A stretch of 64,000 nt of DNA, taken from the NCBI GenBank assembly GCA_034659475.1, contig JAYEHK010000121.1, positions 1 through 64,000 of the forward strand, given 5' to 3'. Positions 7,947-16,015 of this stretch are shown here, piece after piece. The first letter of the stretch is position 1, and every line of letters starts with the position of its first letter. Both the position numbers and the translations under genes were made by a program. The notes under the pieces are model-generated. The model worked only from the letters and a program-made list of their open reading frames with translations. It did no database searches and had not been told where the DNA came from. This stretch comes from JAYEHK01 sp034659475. Its GTDB lineage: Bacteria; Bacillota; Syntrophomonadia; Syntrophomonadales; Syntrophomonadaceae.

Positions 7947-9275
7947 ATGAATAAAGAATATATTTTAAAAAAGGCAGCTGAAGAAAACGTCACTTTCATT
8001 CGTTTACAGTTTACAGATATTTTAGGGGTTATGAAAAGTATTTCCATAACGGTTGACCAGCTTGAAAAAGCACTTGACGGGGAATTAATGTTTGATGGCT
8101 CATCTATTGAAGGATTTGTGCGTATAGAAGAATCTGATATGTACCTCAAGCCTGATATAGATTCCTTTTTGATCTTACCCTGGAAGAATCCGCGTTCCTC
8201 TGGAAAAATAGCTCGGCTGATCTGTGATATCTATAATTCTGACGGAAAGCCATTTATCGGATGTCCTCGTTATGCACTGGAAAGGGCTCTTACGGAAGCA
8301 AAGGAAATGGGATATACCATGCAGGTTGGACCAGAACCTGAATTCTTTATGTTTTTATTAGATGAAAACGGGAGTCCCACTCTGGAAACAAATGACAAGG
8401 CAAGTTATTTTGATTTACCGCCTGTCGATAAAGGTGAGGATGCCCGTCTCGATATGGTAGAAACCCTTCAGAACATTGGATTTGAGATTGAAGCAGCACA
8501 TCACGAATGTGCTCCGGGGCAACATGAAATTGACTTTAAGTATACAGATGCATTAAGAACTGCAGATAATATAGTTACCTTCAGGATTGTTGTCCGAACA
8601 GTTGCACAGCAACACGGAATGCATGCCACGTTTATGCCAAAACCGGTATATGGAATAGCCGGTTCAGGGATGCATATGCATGTTTCATTATTTAAGGATG
8701 GAAATAATATCTTTTATGATGCAGATCGCGAAGACGGATTAAGTGATACCTGCAGGTATTTTATTGCTGGTGTATTAGCGCATGCCAAAGCCATCAGTGC
8801 GATTACTAATCCAACTGTTAATTCTTATAAACGATTGGTTCCCGGTTATGAAGCACCTGTATACATTGCCTGGTCACATAAAAACCGCAGTCCTCTTATT
8901 CGTATCCCTGCTCGTCGCGGAATTGGAACAAGAATTGAGGTCCGCAACCCTGATCCTACGTGTAATCCTTATCTTGGCCTTGCTGTAATTCTAAGAGCAG
9001 GGTTAGAAGGTATTAAAAACAAGCTGGAACCACAGTCACCGGTGGAACAAAATATTTATGAAATGGATTTGGCGGCCAGAAATGATCTTGGTATATGTTC
9101 CTTACCTGAAAATCTTTACGAAGCAATACATGAACTCAATAATGACTCCTTGGTAAAGGATGCACTTGGACCTCACATTTATTCTCGCTTTGTTCTTGCC
9201 AAAATTAAAGAATGGGAAAGCTATAGCTCAAAGGTCTATGATTGGGAAATCAACGAATATCTTGAAAAATTCTAA
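7947..9275 (+). CDS. glnA: Type I glutamine synthetase
   Basis: 442 aa, ATG at 7947 after ACAGGAGG. GSI-alpha length, as in Gram-positives. Typical sequences are present: 'LMFDGSSIEGF' (about 48-58), the metal/ATP region 'GPEPEFFMF', 'GSGMHMHVSLF', 'NSYKRLVPGYEAP' and 'RIPARRGIGTRIEVRNPDP'. It makes glutamine from glutamate, ammonia and ATP. There is no adjacent glnR, unlike Bacillus, and I saw no clear GlnR box upstream. It is followed by a strong terminator. Confidence 0.97.
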   Translation: MNKEYILKKAAEENVTFIRLQFTDILGVMKSISITVDQLEKALDGELMFDGSSIEGFVRIEESDMYLKPDIDSFLILPWKNPRSSGKIARLICDIYNSDGKPFIGCPRYALERALTEAKEMGYTMQVGPEPEFFMFLLDENGSPTLETNDKASYFDLPPVDKGEDARLDMVETLQNIGFEIEAAHHECAPGQHEIDFKYTDALRTADNIVTFRIVVRTVAQQHGMHATFMPKPVYGIAGSGMHMHVSLFKDGNNIFYDADREDGLSDTCRYFIAGVLAHAKAISAITNPTVNSYKRLVPGYEAPVYIAWSHKNRSPLIRIPARRGIGTRIEVRNPDPTCNPYLGLAVILRAGLEGIKNKLEPQSPVEQNIYEMDLAARNDLGICSLPENLYEAIHELNNDSLVKDALGPHIYSRFVLAKIKEWESYSSKVYDWEINEYLEKF

Positions 9276-9278
9276 TAT

Positions 9279-9312
9279 AAAAAAAGCAGAACCTGATGGT
9301 TCTGCTTTTTTT
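9279..9312. terminator. Bidirectional terminator between glnA and lexA
   Basis: AAAAAAGCAGAACC and GGTTCTGCTTTTTT arms with a TGAT loop; serves the convergent glnA and lexA genes. Confidence 0.9.
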
Positions 9313-9332
9313 ATACTACCCTCAAAGTAATG

Positions 9333-9947
9333 TTACATTAAACGCAAAAGCCCAGCCACTCTGCCTACGATATTTACTTCATTCACCACAATAGGCTTCA
9401 TTGATGAGTTTTCAGGGCGTAATTCAATACAATCCTGCATCTTATAATATCTTTTAACCGTTGCTTCATCTTCAATCATTGCAACGACGATGTCTCCATT
9501 AAAAGCATTTGCCTGTTCTCGAATGATAATATAATCGCCGTTCAAAATACCGGCTTCAATCATGCTGTTTCCCTGGACTTTTAAGATAAAGTGCGTTCCA
9601 TTACCAACAAATTCACTGGGTACATTCATATAGTTTTCTATATTTTCTGTAGCAGTTATAGGAATTCCTGCAGCAACCTTTCCTACAACGGGAAGACTAA
9701 TTTGTTCTTCTTGTGAAGGCATGCGGTCTAAACGAACAGGAATGACGGCGCGTCCTTTGGTGGGGTCTCTTTTTATATAGCCCATTTCCTCGAGTTTTAT
9801 CAAATGAGCATGAGCGGTTGAGCTTGATTTAAGACCAGAAGCTTCTGCTATCTCGCGAACCGACGGGGGATAGCCATCGTTTTGAATTTTTTGTTCAATA
9901 AAATGTAAAATTGTTTTTTGCCGCTCATTTAATCCGACCGTTTTCAC
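9333..9947 (-). CDS. lexA: LexA SOS repressor
   Basis: 204 aa with ATG at 9947 and GGAGGTG upstream. N-terminal winged HTH ('SVREIAEASGLKSSSTAHAHLIKLEEMGYI'), the Ala-Gly self-cleavage site in 'VGKVAAGIPI', catalytic Ser in 'VQGNSMIEAGI' and catalytic Lys in 'DEATVKRYYK'. It represses SOS genes until RecA-stimulated self-cleavage. A candidate LexA box lies 55-68 bases upstream. Confidence 0.97.
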   Translation of the reverse strand: MKTVGLNERQKTILHFIEQKIQNDGYPPSVREIAEASGLKSSSTAHAHLIKLEEMGYIKRDPTKGRAVIPVRLDRMPSQEEQISLPVVGKVAAGIPITATENIENYMNVPSEFVGNGTHFILKVQGNSMIEAGILNGDYIIIREQANAFNGDIVVAMIEDEATVKRYYKMQDCIELRPENSSMKPIVVNEVNIVGRVAGLLRLM

Positions 9948-10001
9948 ATTTTCACCTCCATTGTTTTTATAGTTATGAAAATTATAACATATTCTGGATT
10001 T

Positions 10002-10015
10002 AAAACAAATGTTCG
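10002..10015 (-). promoter_or_regulatory. Candidate LexA box upstream of lexA
   Basis: On the minus strand this reads CGAACATTTGTTTT, close to the Firmicute consensus CGAAC-N4-GTTYB. Position between the TtcA-like gene and lexA fits autorepression. Confidence 0.65.
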
Positions 10016-10020
10016 CATCG

Positions 10021-10746
10021 CTAATTCGTCCAAAAACTTCCCTGATCTACGTTTTCAATGCTCGAAAGGATCTTCTGCTTTGCATCAGGATAGCGTTTAC
10101 ATAAGTCATCGGTTAGCTTTTTCATATCTTCTCTTCGTGTCCATCCGTCCGCAACACATCTATTTGTTACTGTAACGATATTTTTGCTTTCAATGAAATC
10201 TTCAACTTCCTTTTCTTCAAAATAGAGCATGGGGCGAATGACTGTAATATCAATTCGGTCCAAATAAGTTTTGGGTTTAAACAGATGATAACGTCCTTCA
10301 AAAAGAACAGACAAAAGCAGTGTATGGACAACATCATCCATATGATGCCCCAGAGCCACTTTATTACATCCTAATTTTTTTGCTGTTCGGTTTAAAGCCC
10401 CTCTACGTAGATTAGAACAAAGAGAGCACGGGTTGTGTTCTTCACGGACATCAAAAACAATCTGTCTTATATTGGTGTGTTCGATATAAAGGGATAGCCC
10501 TAAAGACTCACAGAATTGTTTTATGGGAGTGGTATCGTTCTCCCAACCTAAGTCAAGATGGATAGGGATTAAATCAAACTGTAGGGGAGTGTACTTTTTT
10601 AATAAGGTCAAAAAATAGAGTAGTGTCAGGCTATCCTTACCACCCGATATGCCCACCGCCACACAGTCGCCTGTTTCAATCAGATTATATTTCAAATTAG
10701 CATTGCGCATTTTTTTAAAAAGTAGTTTATCTAGTTTTTTGCTCAA
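10021..10746 (-). CDS. TtcA/TilS-family tRNA-thiolation or PP-loop ATPase
   Basis: 241 aa. PP-loop motif 'GISGGKDS' (about 33-40), a CxxC pair in 'NPCSLCSNLRRG', and 'ALGHHMDDVVHT', all typical of TtcA-type ATP-dependent tRNA 2-thiocytidine synthetases. These adenylate the base and use a sulfur carried on an Fe-S cluster bound by conserved cysteines. It is somewhat shorter than E. coli TtcA (about 310 aa), as is usual in Clostridia. Same strand as lexA, ending 73 bases upstream of it. Confidence 0.85.
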   Translation of the reverse strand: MSKKLDKLLFKKMRNANLKYNLIETGDCVAVGISGGKDSLTLLYFLTLLKKYTPLQFDLIPIHLDLGWENDTTPIKQFCESLGLSLYIEHTNIRQIVFDVREEHNPCSLCSNLRRGALNRTAKKLGCNKVALGHHMDDVVHTLLLSVLFEGRYHLFKPKTYLDRIDITVIRPMLYFEEKEVEDFIESKNIVTVTNRCVADGWTRREDMKKLTDDLCKRYPDAKQKILSSIENVDQGSFWTN

Positions 10747-10797
10747 TTTTTATAGCCCTTTCAAAAAGTTGTAAATTACCTATGATTAATTAGAAAA

Positions 10798-11162
10798 TAG
10801 GAACCGAAAACGCTGATGTTCGCTGATTACCGCTGATTTACGCTGTTCTTTTTTTTAATATATAAAACAGCGTTCATCTGCGGTAATCAGCGTAAATCTG
10901 CGTTAAAATCGTTCCCTTCCCCGGTTGCACACTGATTTTCATCTGTGGTTGTGTCGTGCAAACATGGGTGGTTAGTATGAACATAGGTTGAATTTAACGC
11001 ACCCTTCGGGTACCACTGATACTCCCTACGGTCGTTATTAATGATGCGGACTACCACAGACTATATTGGACTTACGCGGACCTTTTTTTGTAAGGGGCCA
11101 GGGGTTAGGAGTAAGGGCAATGCCTGACGCATAGTGCCTCACTCCTAACCCCTGACCCCTCA
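10798..11162. repeat. Composite dispersed repeat (copy 1)
   Basis: The non-coding gap 10747-11238 is made of modules. The first is a long imperfect hairpin (10798-10912), with arms built on CGCTGATTACCGCTGAT and its inverse. The second contains 'ACCCTTCGGGT' and 'GATACTCCCTACGGTCGTTATTAATGATGCGGAC' type sequence (about 11001-11055). The third is a GGGGTTAGGAGTAAGG / CCTCACTCCTAACCCC hairpin (11094-11160). A diverged copy of the same modules lies inverted at 23086-23340. No coding potential; a non-autonomous repeat family is likely. Confidence 0.7.
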
Positions 11163-11193
11163 CCTATAAAGTATTATACAAATTGAATCACAT

Positions 11194-11236
11194 AAAAACA
11201 AAGGTGGCAGAAAAAATCAACTGCCACCTTTGTTTT
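11194..11236. terminator. Terminator downstream of glcF
   Basis: AAAGGTGGCAG and CTGCCACCTTT form a perfect 11-bp stem; read on the minus strand it is followed by a T-rich run, three bases after the glcF stop. Confidence 0.85.
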
Positions 11237-11238
11237 AT

Positions 11239-12540
11239 TTATTTTTTAAGTGCAGGGGTTTTACTGTAATGATCGCTAATGAGTTCAATGGGATGTTGAA
11301 TCTTTACGTGCCAGTTATGACGATTGGCACCGTGCCGAAGCTGCATCATACAACTGGGGCAGCAGGTAGCCAAAACATCTGCACCAGTAGCCATTGCATT
11401 ATCCATTTTTCGATCCAATATCTTCATCGATAGATCATAATGGGTCATGCTATATGTGCCAGAGCCACCGCAGCAGCGATTGGCTTCGTTCATTTCAATA
11501 AGATTTGCACCTGGAATGCGGTTTAACAGTTCACGCGGCTCTGCTTTTATTCCCTGCGCATTTGCCAGATGACAGGGATCATGAAAGGTCACCTTAAAAG
11601 GTTCAGTGTTTTTATTATCGATTAGGTCAATATCAAGAATATCAATCAAAAATTTATTCAAATCCATTACCTTATCAGAAAATGCAAATGCCTCATCCTC
11701 AATTTTCAGTCCTCCCAGTAAAAATTCCATGTTTTTGTGTGAAAGCGCTGCTGAACAGGACGCACAATCGGTAATAATGTAATCAAAGTTATAGGCATTA
11801 AAAATCTTAACATTGTGTGCTGCAAGTTTCCTCGCTGTATCCATTTTGCCATTCGCAATATGAGGGAGTCCGCAGCACTTCATGCTTTTAGGAATAATAA
11901 CCTCACAACCGTTGCGTGTTAGCACATCAACGGTCGCTTTAGCAACTTCGGGGTTAAGCAGGTCTGTACCGCATCCTAGAAAGTATCCAACGGTGTATTT
12001 CTTTTCACCTTTACTGGGATTGTTTTCTTTTAAGATAGACTTGGCTGAACGAAGAGGAACCTGCTCTAAAATTCTTTCAGCTTTGGATAAATCTCCGGGG
12101 AGTATTTTTGTTAAACCCGTTGCTCTGCCAAGCTTTTGCAGTCCAGCTTTTTGCACCCCCCACATAAAAGTTGTAGAAGTTTTCAGTAAGCCGGGATGTG
12201 TCCAGAGTGTATCAAAAACCATTTCTTTTGCTATGCTGGGATTATTTTCATATATATATGATCTGGCAGCTGCATTTAGCTCATGGATATCAATACCTGA
12301 AGGACAGTTTACGGAACAGGTTTCACACATCAGACAATTTGCAAGCCTTTCGTAAACTTCTGGTACTGGATCCACCTTGCCTTCCTTAAGCATCTGCACC
12401 ATAAATACATGTCCGCGCGGGGCAGCAGTTTCATTTCGTATTTCTGTAAATACTGGACAAACGCTTCTGCATTTGCCACATCGAACACATTTCATTAATT
12501 GCTCTTTTACAGGGGGTACGTCTTTAAATTCCATGTCCAA
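11239..12540 (-). CDS. glcF: GlcF/LldE-type Fe-S oxidoreductase subunit
   Basis: 433 aa, ATG at 12540. Two 4Fe-4S clusters near the N-terminus (CVRCGKCRSVCP, residues 18-29, and CLMCETCSVNCP), followed by two CCG domains ('KCCGLPHIANG' and 'NRCCGGSGTYSMTHYDLSMKILDRKM'), the heterodisulfide-reductase-like Cys-rich modules. This is the electron-transfer subunit paired with a GlcD flavoprotein, for glycolate or D-lactate oxidation. The gene follows glcD by 43 bases on the same strand. Electron acceptor unknown; no Etf genes are seen in the window. Confidence 0.9.
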   Translation of the reverse strand: MDMEFKDVPPVKEQLMKCVRCGKCRSVCPVFTEIRNETAAPRGHVFMVQMLKEGKVDPVPEVYERLANCLMCETCSVNCPSGIDIHELNAAARSYIYENNPSIAKEMVFDTLWTHPGLLKTSTTFMWGVQKAGLQKLGRATGLTKILPGDLSKAERILEQVPLRSAKSILKENNPSKGEKKYTVGYFLGCGTDLLNPEVAKATVDVLTRNGCEVIIPKSMKCCGLPHIANGKMDTARKLAAHNVKIFNAYNFDYIITDCASCSAALSHKNMEFLLGGLKIEDEAFAFSDKVMDLNKFLIDILDIDLIDNKNTEPFKVTFHDPCHLANAQGIKAEPRELLNRIPGANLIEMNEANRCCGGSGTYSMTHYDLSMKILDRKMDNAMATGADVLATCCPSCMMQLRHGANRHNWHVKIQHPIELISDHYSKTPALKK

Positions 12541-12583
12541 ACCCTTCCTTCAAAAATAAGAAAAAATAGAATAACACCTGTAA

Positions 12584-13984
12584 TCAGATGAGTTTTCCGG
12601 GGTTCATAATCCCTTTGGGGTCAAATGCTGCTTTCGTTTGCTTCATATATTCATGGGCTTTCCCATGTTCTAATTCCGCATAACAACGACGAACTGCACC
12701 TACACCATGTTCACCTGTAGTGGTTCCCTCCATTTCTATGGCCAGGAGATGAATTTCGTCTGCAAGTTTCAGAACACGCTCAACTTCCTCAGGAATTTCG
12801 GGGTTTATCACCGGTGCAGTATGAACATTTCCGTCGCCTATATGTCCATAATTAACAACCTGCACATTATATTTTTTACCAAGTGCACGAATAGCACGAA
12901 GGGTATCCGCAACCTTTGACAATGGAACACTGATGTCTTCTCCGGCAAAGATACGACTTCCATCGGGTCGAACTCTGGCAGCAGCAGTTGCCGTTATGCT
13001 TCTTCCTTCCCATAACTCGAGCATGCGTTTTTCATCTGTTGCCCATTCAACAGTTCGTGCTCTCTTACCGGCGATTTCCTTAATTCTTTCACCTTCGTAT
13101 TGAACACTGGGTGGATTGCCATCTACTTCAAATAACAATATTGCTTCCGCTTCAGGTAAATGTATATCAGGCTTGAACTCATTAACAGCCTTTATTGCCG
13201 AGCTATCAAGGATCTCAATACCTGATGGTAAAAGACCGTCTTGATAAATGTCCAGAACAGTAGCAGGGGCATCATCCAACTGATCAAATACGGCCATGGC
13301 AATTCCTTTTGCTTTTGGTTTAGGCCAACATCTGAGACGGATACGCGTAATAACCCCTAGAACGCCTTCAGAGCCAATCATTAATTTGTTTATATTAAGG
13401 CCGGAAACATTCTTAATACATTTGGCTTTCATTCCTCCTGTGTAGATTATATCTCCTTGGGGTGTAACAATCTCAAGTCCCAGAATATACTGTTCTGTGC
13501 AACCATATTTAACAGCGCGTAATCCACTGGCGTTATTCGCTACCATTCCTCCAATGGTACACATTTTACTGCTCCCGGGGTCCGGTGGGAAGAACAAATT
13601 ATATCCAGCTAATTGATCGTTTAAATCAGCATGAATGACACCAGGTCGCACAATGACCTGCATATTGCTTGCATCGATTTCAACAATTTCATCCCATGTA
13701 GATAAATCAAGAACGATTCCACCTTCAACGGCAATACATCCTCCTGTTTCACCAGTTCCAGCACCCCGGGGAATCACGTTGATGTCATTCTCATAGGCAA
13801 AACGCATAATGACCTGTACATCATCAGTCGATTTCGGAAATAATACAGCAAAAGGCGCAGCAGGATTCAACTTGGTCAAAAAGGAACTATCATAGGAGTA
13901 GTACATAAGGTCCAAATCGTTCCCCATGACTTTTTCCTTTCCCAGTAATTTAATCAGTTCACTTTTAATATTTTCTTTATCCAT
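12584..13984 (-). CDS. glcD: GlcD-type FAD-linked 2-hydroxyacid (lactate/glycolate) dehydrogenase
   Basis: About 466 aa from ATG 13984, which has CCAAGGAG seven bases upstream; an in-frame TTG 18 bases earlier overlaps that site and is unlikely. FAD-binding type 4 domain ('VIPRGAGTGETGGCIAVEGGIVLDLS', 'FFPPDPGSSKMCTIGGMVANNASGLRAVKYG') and a C-terminal FAD-oxidase domain with 'NYGHIGDGNVH' and 'EHGVGAVRR'. With glcF it forms a two-gene operon. LarA in the same window makes a lactate role more likely than glycolate, but that is inference. Confidence 0.9.
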   Translation of the reverse strand: MDKENIKSELIKLLGKEKVMGNDLDLMYYSYDSSFLTKLNPAAPFAVLFPKSTDDVQVIMRFAYENDINVIPRGAGTGETGGCIAVEGGIVLDLSTWDEIVEIDASNMQVIVRPGVIHADLNDQLAGYNLFFPPDPGSSKMCTIGGMVANNASGLRAVKYGCTEQYILGLEIVTPQGDIIYTGGMKAKCIKNVSGLNINKLMIGSEGVLGVITRIRLRCWPKPKAKGIAMAVFDQLDDAPATVLDIYQDGLLPSGIEILDSSAIKAVNEFKPDIHLPEAEAILLFEVDGNPPSVQYEGERIKEIAGKRARTVEWATDEKRMLELWEGRSITATAAARVRPDGSRIFAGEDISVPLSKVADTLRAIRALGKKYNVQVVNYGHIGDGNVHTAPVINPEIPEEVERVLKLADEIHLLAIEMEGTTTGEHGVGAVRRCYAELEHGKAHEYMKQTKAAFDPKGIMNPGKLI

Positions 13985-14183
13985 AAAATCACTCCTTGGC
14001 AACAGAGTATATCTCCATTTAACTTATCCTTATACTATATATCATACACGTTTACTTATAAATACGTATTAGTGTATACACAATAGAAATTTTCATTAAT
14101 GCATAGCAGCATCGATAGATTATTCTATAAAATTACATATAGTTAGAATTATCGGTTGTTTAATAAGCCCATTAACAAAATTT

Positions 14184-14220
14184 ATGCACATTTGCATTAT
14201 GTTTTAATGCAAATGTGCAT
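14184..14220. promoter_or_regulatory. Palindromic enhancer-like site upstream of thiolase 1
   Basis: ATGCACATTTGCAT (14184-14197) and ATGCAAATGTGCAT (14207-14220) are exact inverted copies, 85 bases upstream of the -24 element. Each arm holds TGCA(C/A)AT-type sequence also found upstream of the second cassette (29756-29769). The T-run after the second arm means a terminator for an unseen transcript is an alternative. Nothing else is seen in 13985-14542 except the promoter below. Confidence 0.5.
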
Positions 14221-14305
14221 TTTTTGTTAAATATATTCCATAAAATGTAATGATACTTTATAAATAAATCAGTAGATTGCCTATTTTCCCTCACTTCTAT
14301 AATAC

Positions 14306-14320
14306 TGGCACGCTTATTGC
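14306..14320 (+). promoter_or_regulatory. Sigma54 (-24/-12) promoter
   Basis: TGGCACGCTTATTGC matches the sigma54 consensus TGGCAC-N5-TTGC, with exactly ten bases between GG and GC. It points at the thiolase gene at 14543 (long leader of about 210 bases). A sigma54-dependent activator gene lies just downstream. Confidence 0.85.
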
Positions 14321-14542
14321 TTTATAACGTAATTAAAGCACTGAAAATATATACGATTTGATTAGTGAGAGTAAGAAACCTTATCGATTTGAGTTCAACT
14401 GTTGAGATAACCGCAAAATTGTGAAACGAGGATATGATTGATATGTTTTTGTAACAAATTGGTTATATAAATACTTGATTAACAACTCCTTCAATTAACG
14501 GTAAATAAACTAATGATATAAATAGAGAGGAATGGTGATTAG

Positions 14543-15727
14543 ATGAGAGAAGTAGTTATTGCCAGCGCTTGTAGAACTGCTGTTGGCACATTCAATGGTG
14601 CATTAAAGGACGTTCCGGTAGTTGATCTTGGCACTGTTGTAATGAAAGAAGCACTTAATAGAGCGGGTATAACAGGTGATCAATTAGATGAGGTAATCTT
14701 TGGTTGTGTTATCCAGGGTGCACAGGGACAGAACGTGGCACGTCAGTCAGCCATTAATGCAGGAATCCCCAAAGAAGTTACCAGCTTTACTGTAAACAAA
14801 GTTTGTGCCTCTGGCTTAAGATCTGTAAGCCTGGCTGCTCAGGTAATCAAAGCAGGGGATGCAGACATCGTACTCGCTGGTGGAATGGAAAATATGACTC
14901 GAGCACCGTTTGCACTGCAGGATGCACGTAATGGTTATCGCATGAATAACGGTACATTGATCGATTGCATGATAAAAGATGGCTTGTGGGAAGCTTTTAA
15001 TAATTACCACATGGGCATCACAGCAGAAAACATCAATGATCAATACGGGATAACCAGAGAAGAACAGGATGCCTTTGGGTATAGAAGTCAGGAACGGGCT
15101 GCTGCAGCCATTGCTGCAGGCAAGTTTAAAGATGAAATTGTTCCTGTTGTTATTAAAAACAAAAAGGGTGACATCGTTTTCGATACTGATGAACATCCCA
15201 GACAGAGCACACCAGAAAAAATGGCTAAGCTTAAACCTGCCTTTAAAAAAGAAGGCAGTGTAACGGCTGGCAATGCTTCAGGAATTAATGACAGTGCAGC
15301 AGCTTTAGTTGTAATGTCAAAAGAAAAAGCAGATGAACTTGGAATTAAGCCATTGGCACGAATCGTTAGTTATGCTTCGGGTGGTGTCGATCCATCTGTG
15401 ATGGGATTAGGTCCTATTCCCGCCACAAGGAAAGCGCTTAAAAAGGCGGATTTAACAATTGATGACCTGGATCTAATTGAAGCCAATGAAGCCTTTGCAG
15501 CGCAATCCATTGCTGTTGCCAGAGATCTGGGGTTTGCCGATAAGATGGATATTGTTAATGTAAATGGAGGAGCTATTGCTATTGGTCATCCAATCGGATC
15601 GTCAGGAGCTAGAATTCTGGTTACTTTGCTTTATGAAATGCAAAAAAGACAATCTCATTTAGGCCTTGCTACCCTTTGTATCGGTGGCGGTCAGGGAGCG
15701 GCGTTAATCGTTGAAATGGAGCAATAA
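14543..15727 (+). CDS. Acetyl-CoA acetyltransferase (thiolase) 1
   Basis: 394 aa, ATG at 14543 after GAGAGGAATGG. Nucleophilic Cys88 in 'NKVCASGL', the 'GGMENMTRAPF' loop, catalytic His in 'AIAIGHPIGSSGARI' and the second Cys in 'LCIGGGQG'. Biosynthetic or degradative thiolase joining two acetyl-CoA or cleaving acetoacetyl-CoA. It is very similar along its whole length to the thiolase at 30595. Expression is expected from the sigma54 promoter at 14306. Confidence 0.95.
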   Translation: MREVVIASACRTAVGTFNGALKDVPVVDLGTVVMKEALNRAGITGDQLDEVIFGCVIQGAQGQNVARQSAINAGIPKEVTSFTVNKVCASGLRSVSLAAQVIKAGDADIVLAGGMENMTRAPFALQDARNGYRMNNGTLIDCMIKDGLWEAFNNYHMGITAENINDQYGITREEQDAFGYRSQERAAAAIAAGKFKDEIVPVVIKNKKGDIVFDTDEHPRQSTPEKMAKLKPAFKKEGSVTAGNASGINDSAAALVVMSKEKADELGIKPLARIVSYASGGVDPSVMGLGPIPATRKALKKADLTIDDLDLIEANEAFAAQSIAVARDLGFADKMDIVNVNGGAIAIGHPIGSSGARILVTLLYEMQKRQSHLGLATLCIGGGQGAALIVEMEQ

Positions 15728-15976
15728 CTTATAAAACGAAGGTTTAGTATTTCGAAATAGAATGCTTTACTTGAGATATAAAAGTGGGATTTACTTCAAT
15801 AGCTGTTCGGGTTCTTAATGGTTACAGTTATATATGAAATTATTCCGAGAAAAGAATGTTCAGCAATGACAAAAAACGTCCAGCTTTATAAAAGGACAAA
15901 AAAGAAACAATGACTTACGATTGTGACATGTCTCAAACGGGTCTATGTTTTCAATATTACGACTACTAAGCATTTC

Positions 15977-16003
15977 AAAGAGGAGGACTGTTTAGCCCTC
16001 CTT
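15977..16003 (-). terminator. Probable terminator of the activator gene
   Basis: On the minus strand AAGGAGGGCT / AGTCCTCCT forms a short stem followed by CTTT, 13 bases after the stop of the gene at 16016. The rest of 15728-15976 shows nothing recognised. Confidence 0.5.
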
Positions 16004-16015
16004 GCACTCTAAATA

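Noticed and set aside
10798..10912. CRISPR-like spaced repeats in the CGCTGATT region
   Set aside because: The repeats are inverted arms of one hairpin, with no regular spacers and no cas genes nearby.
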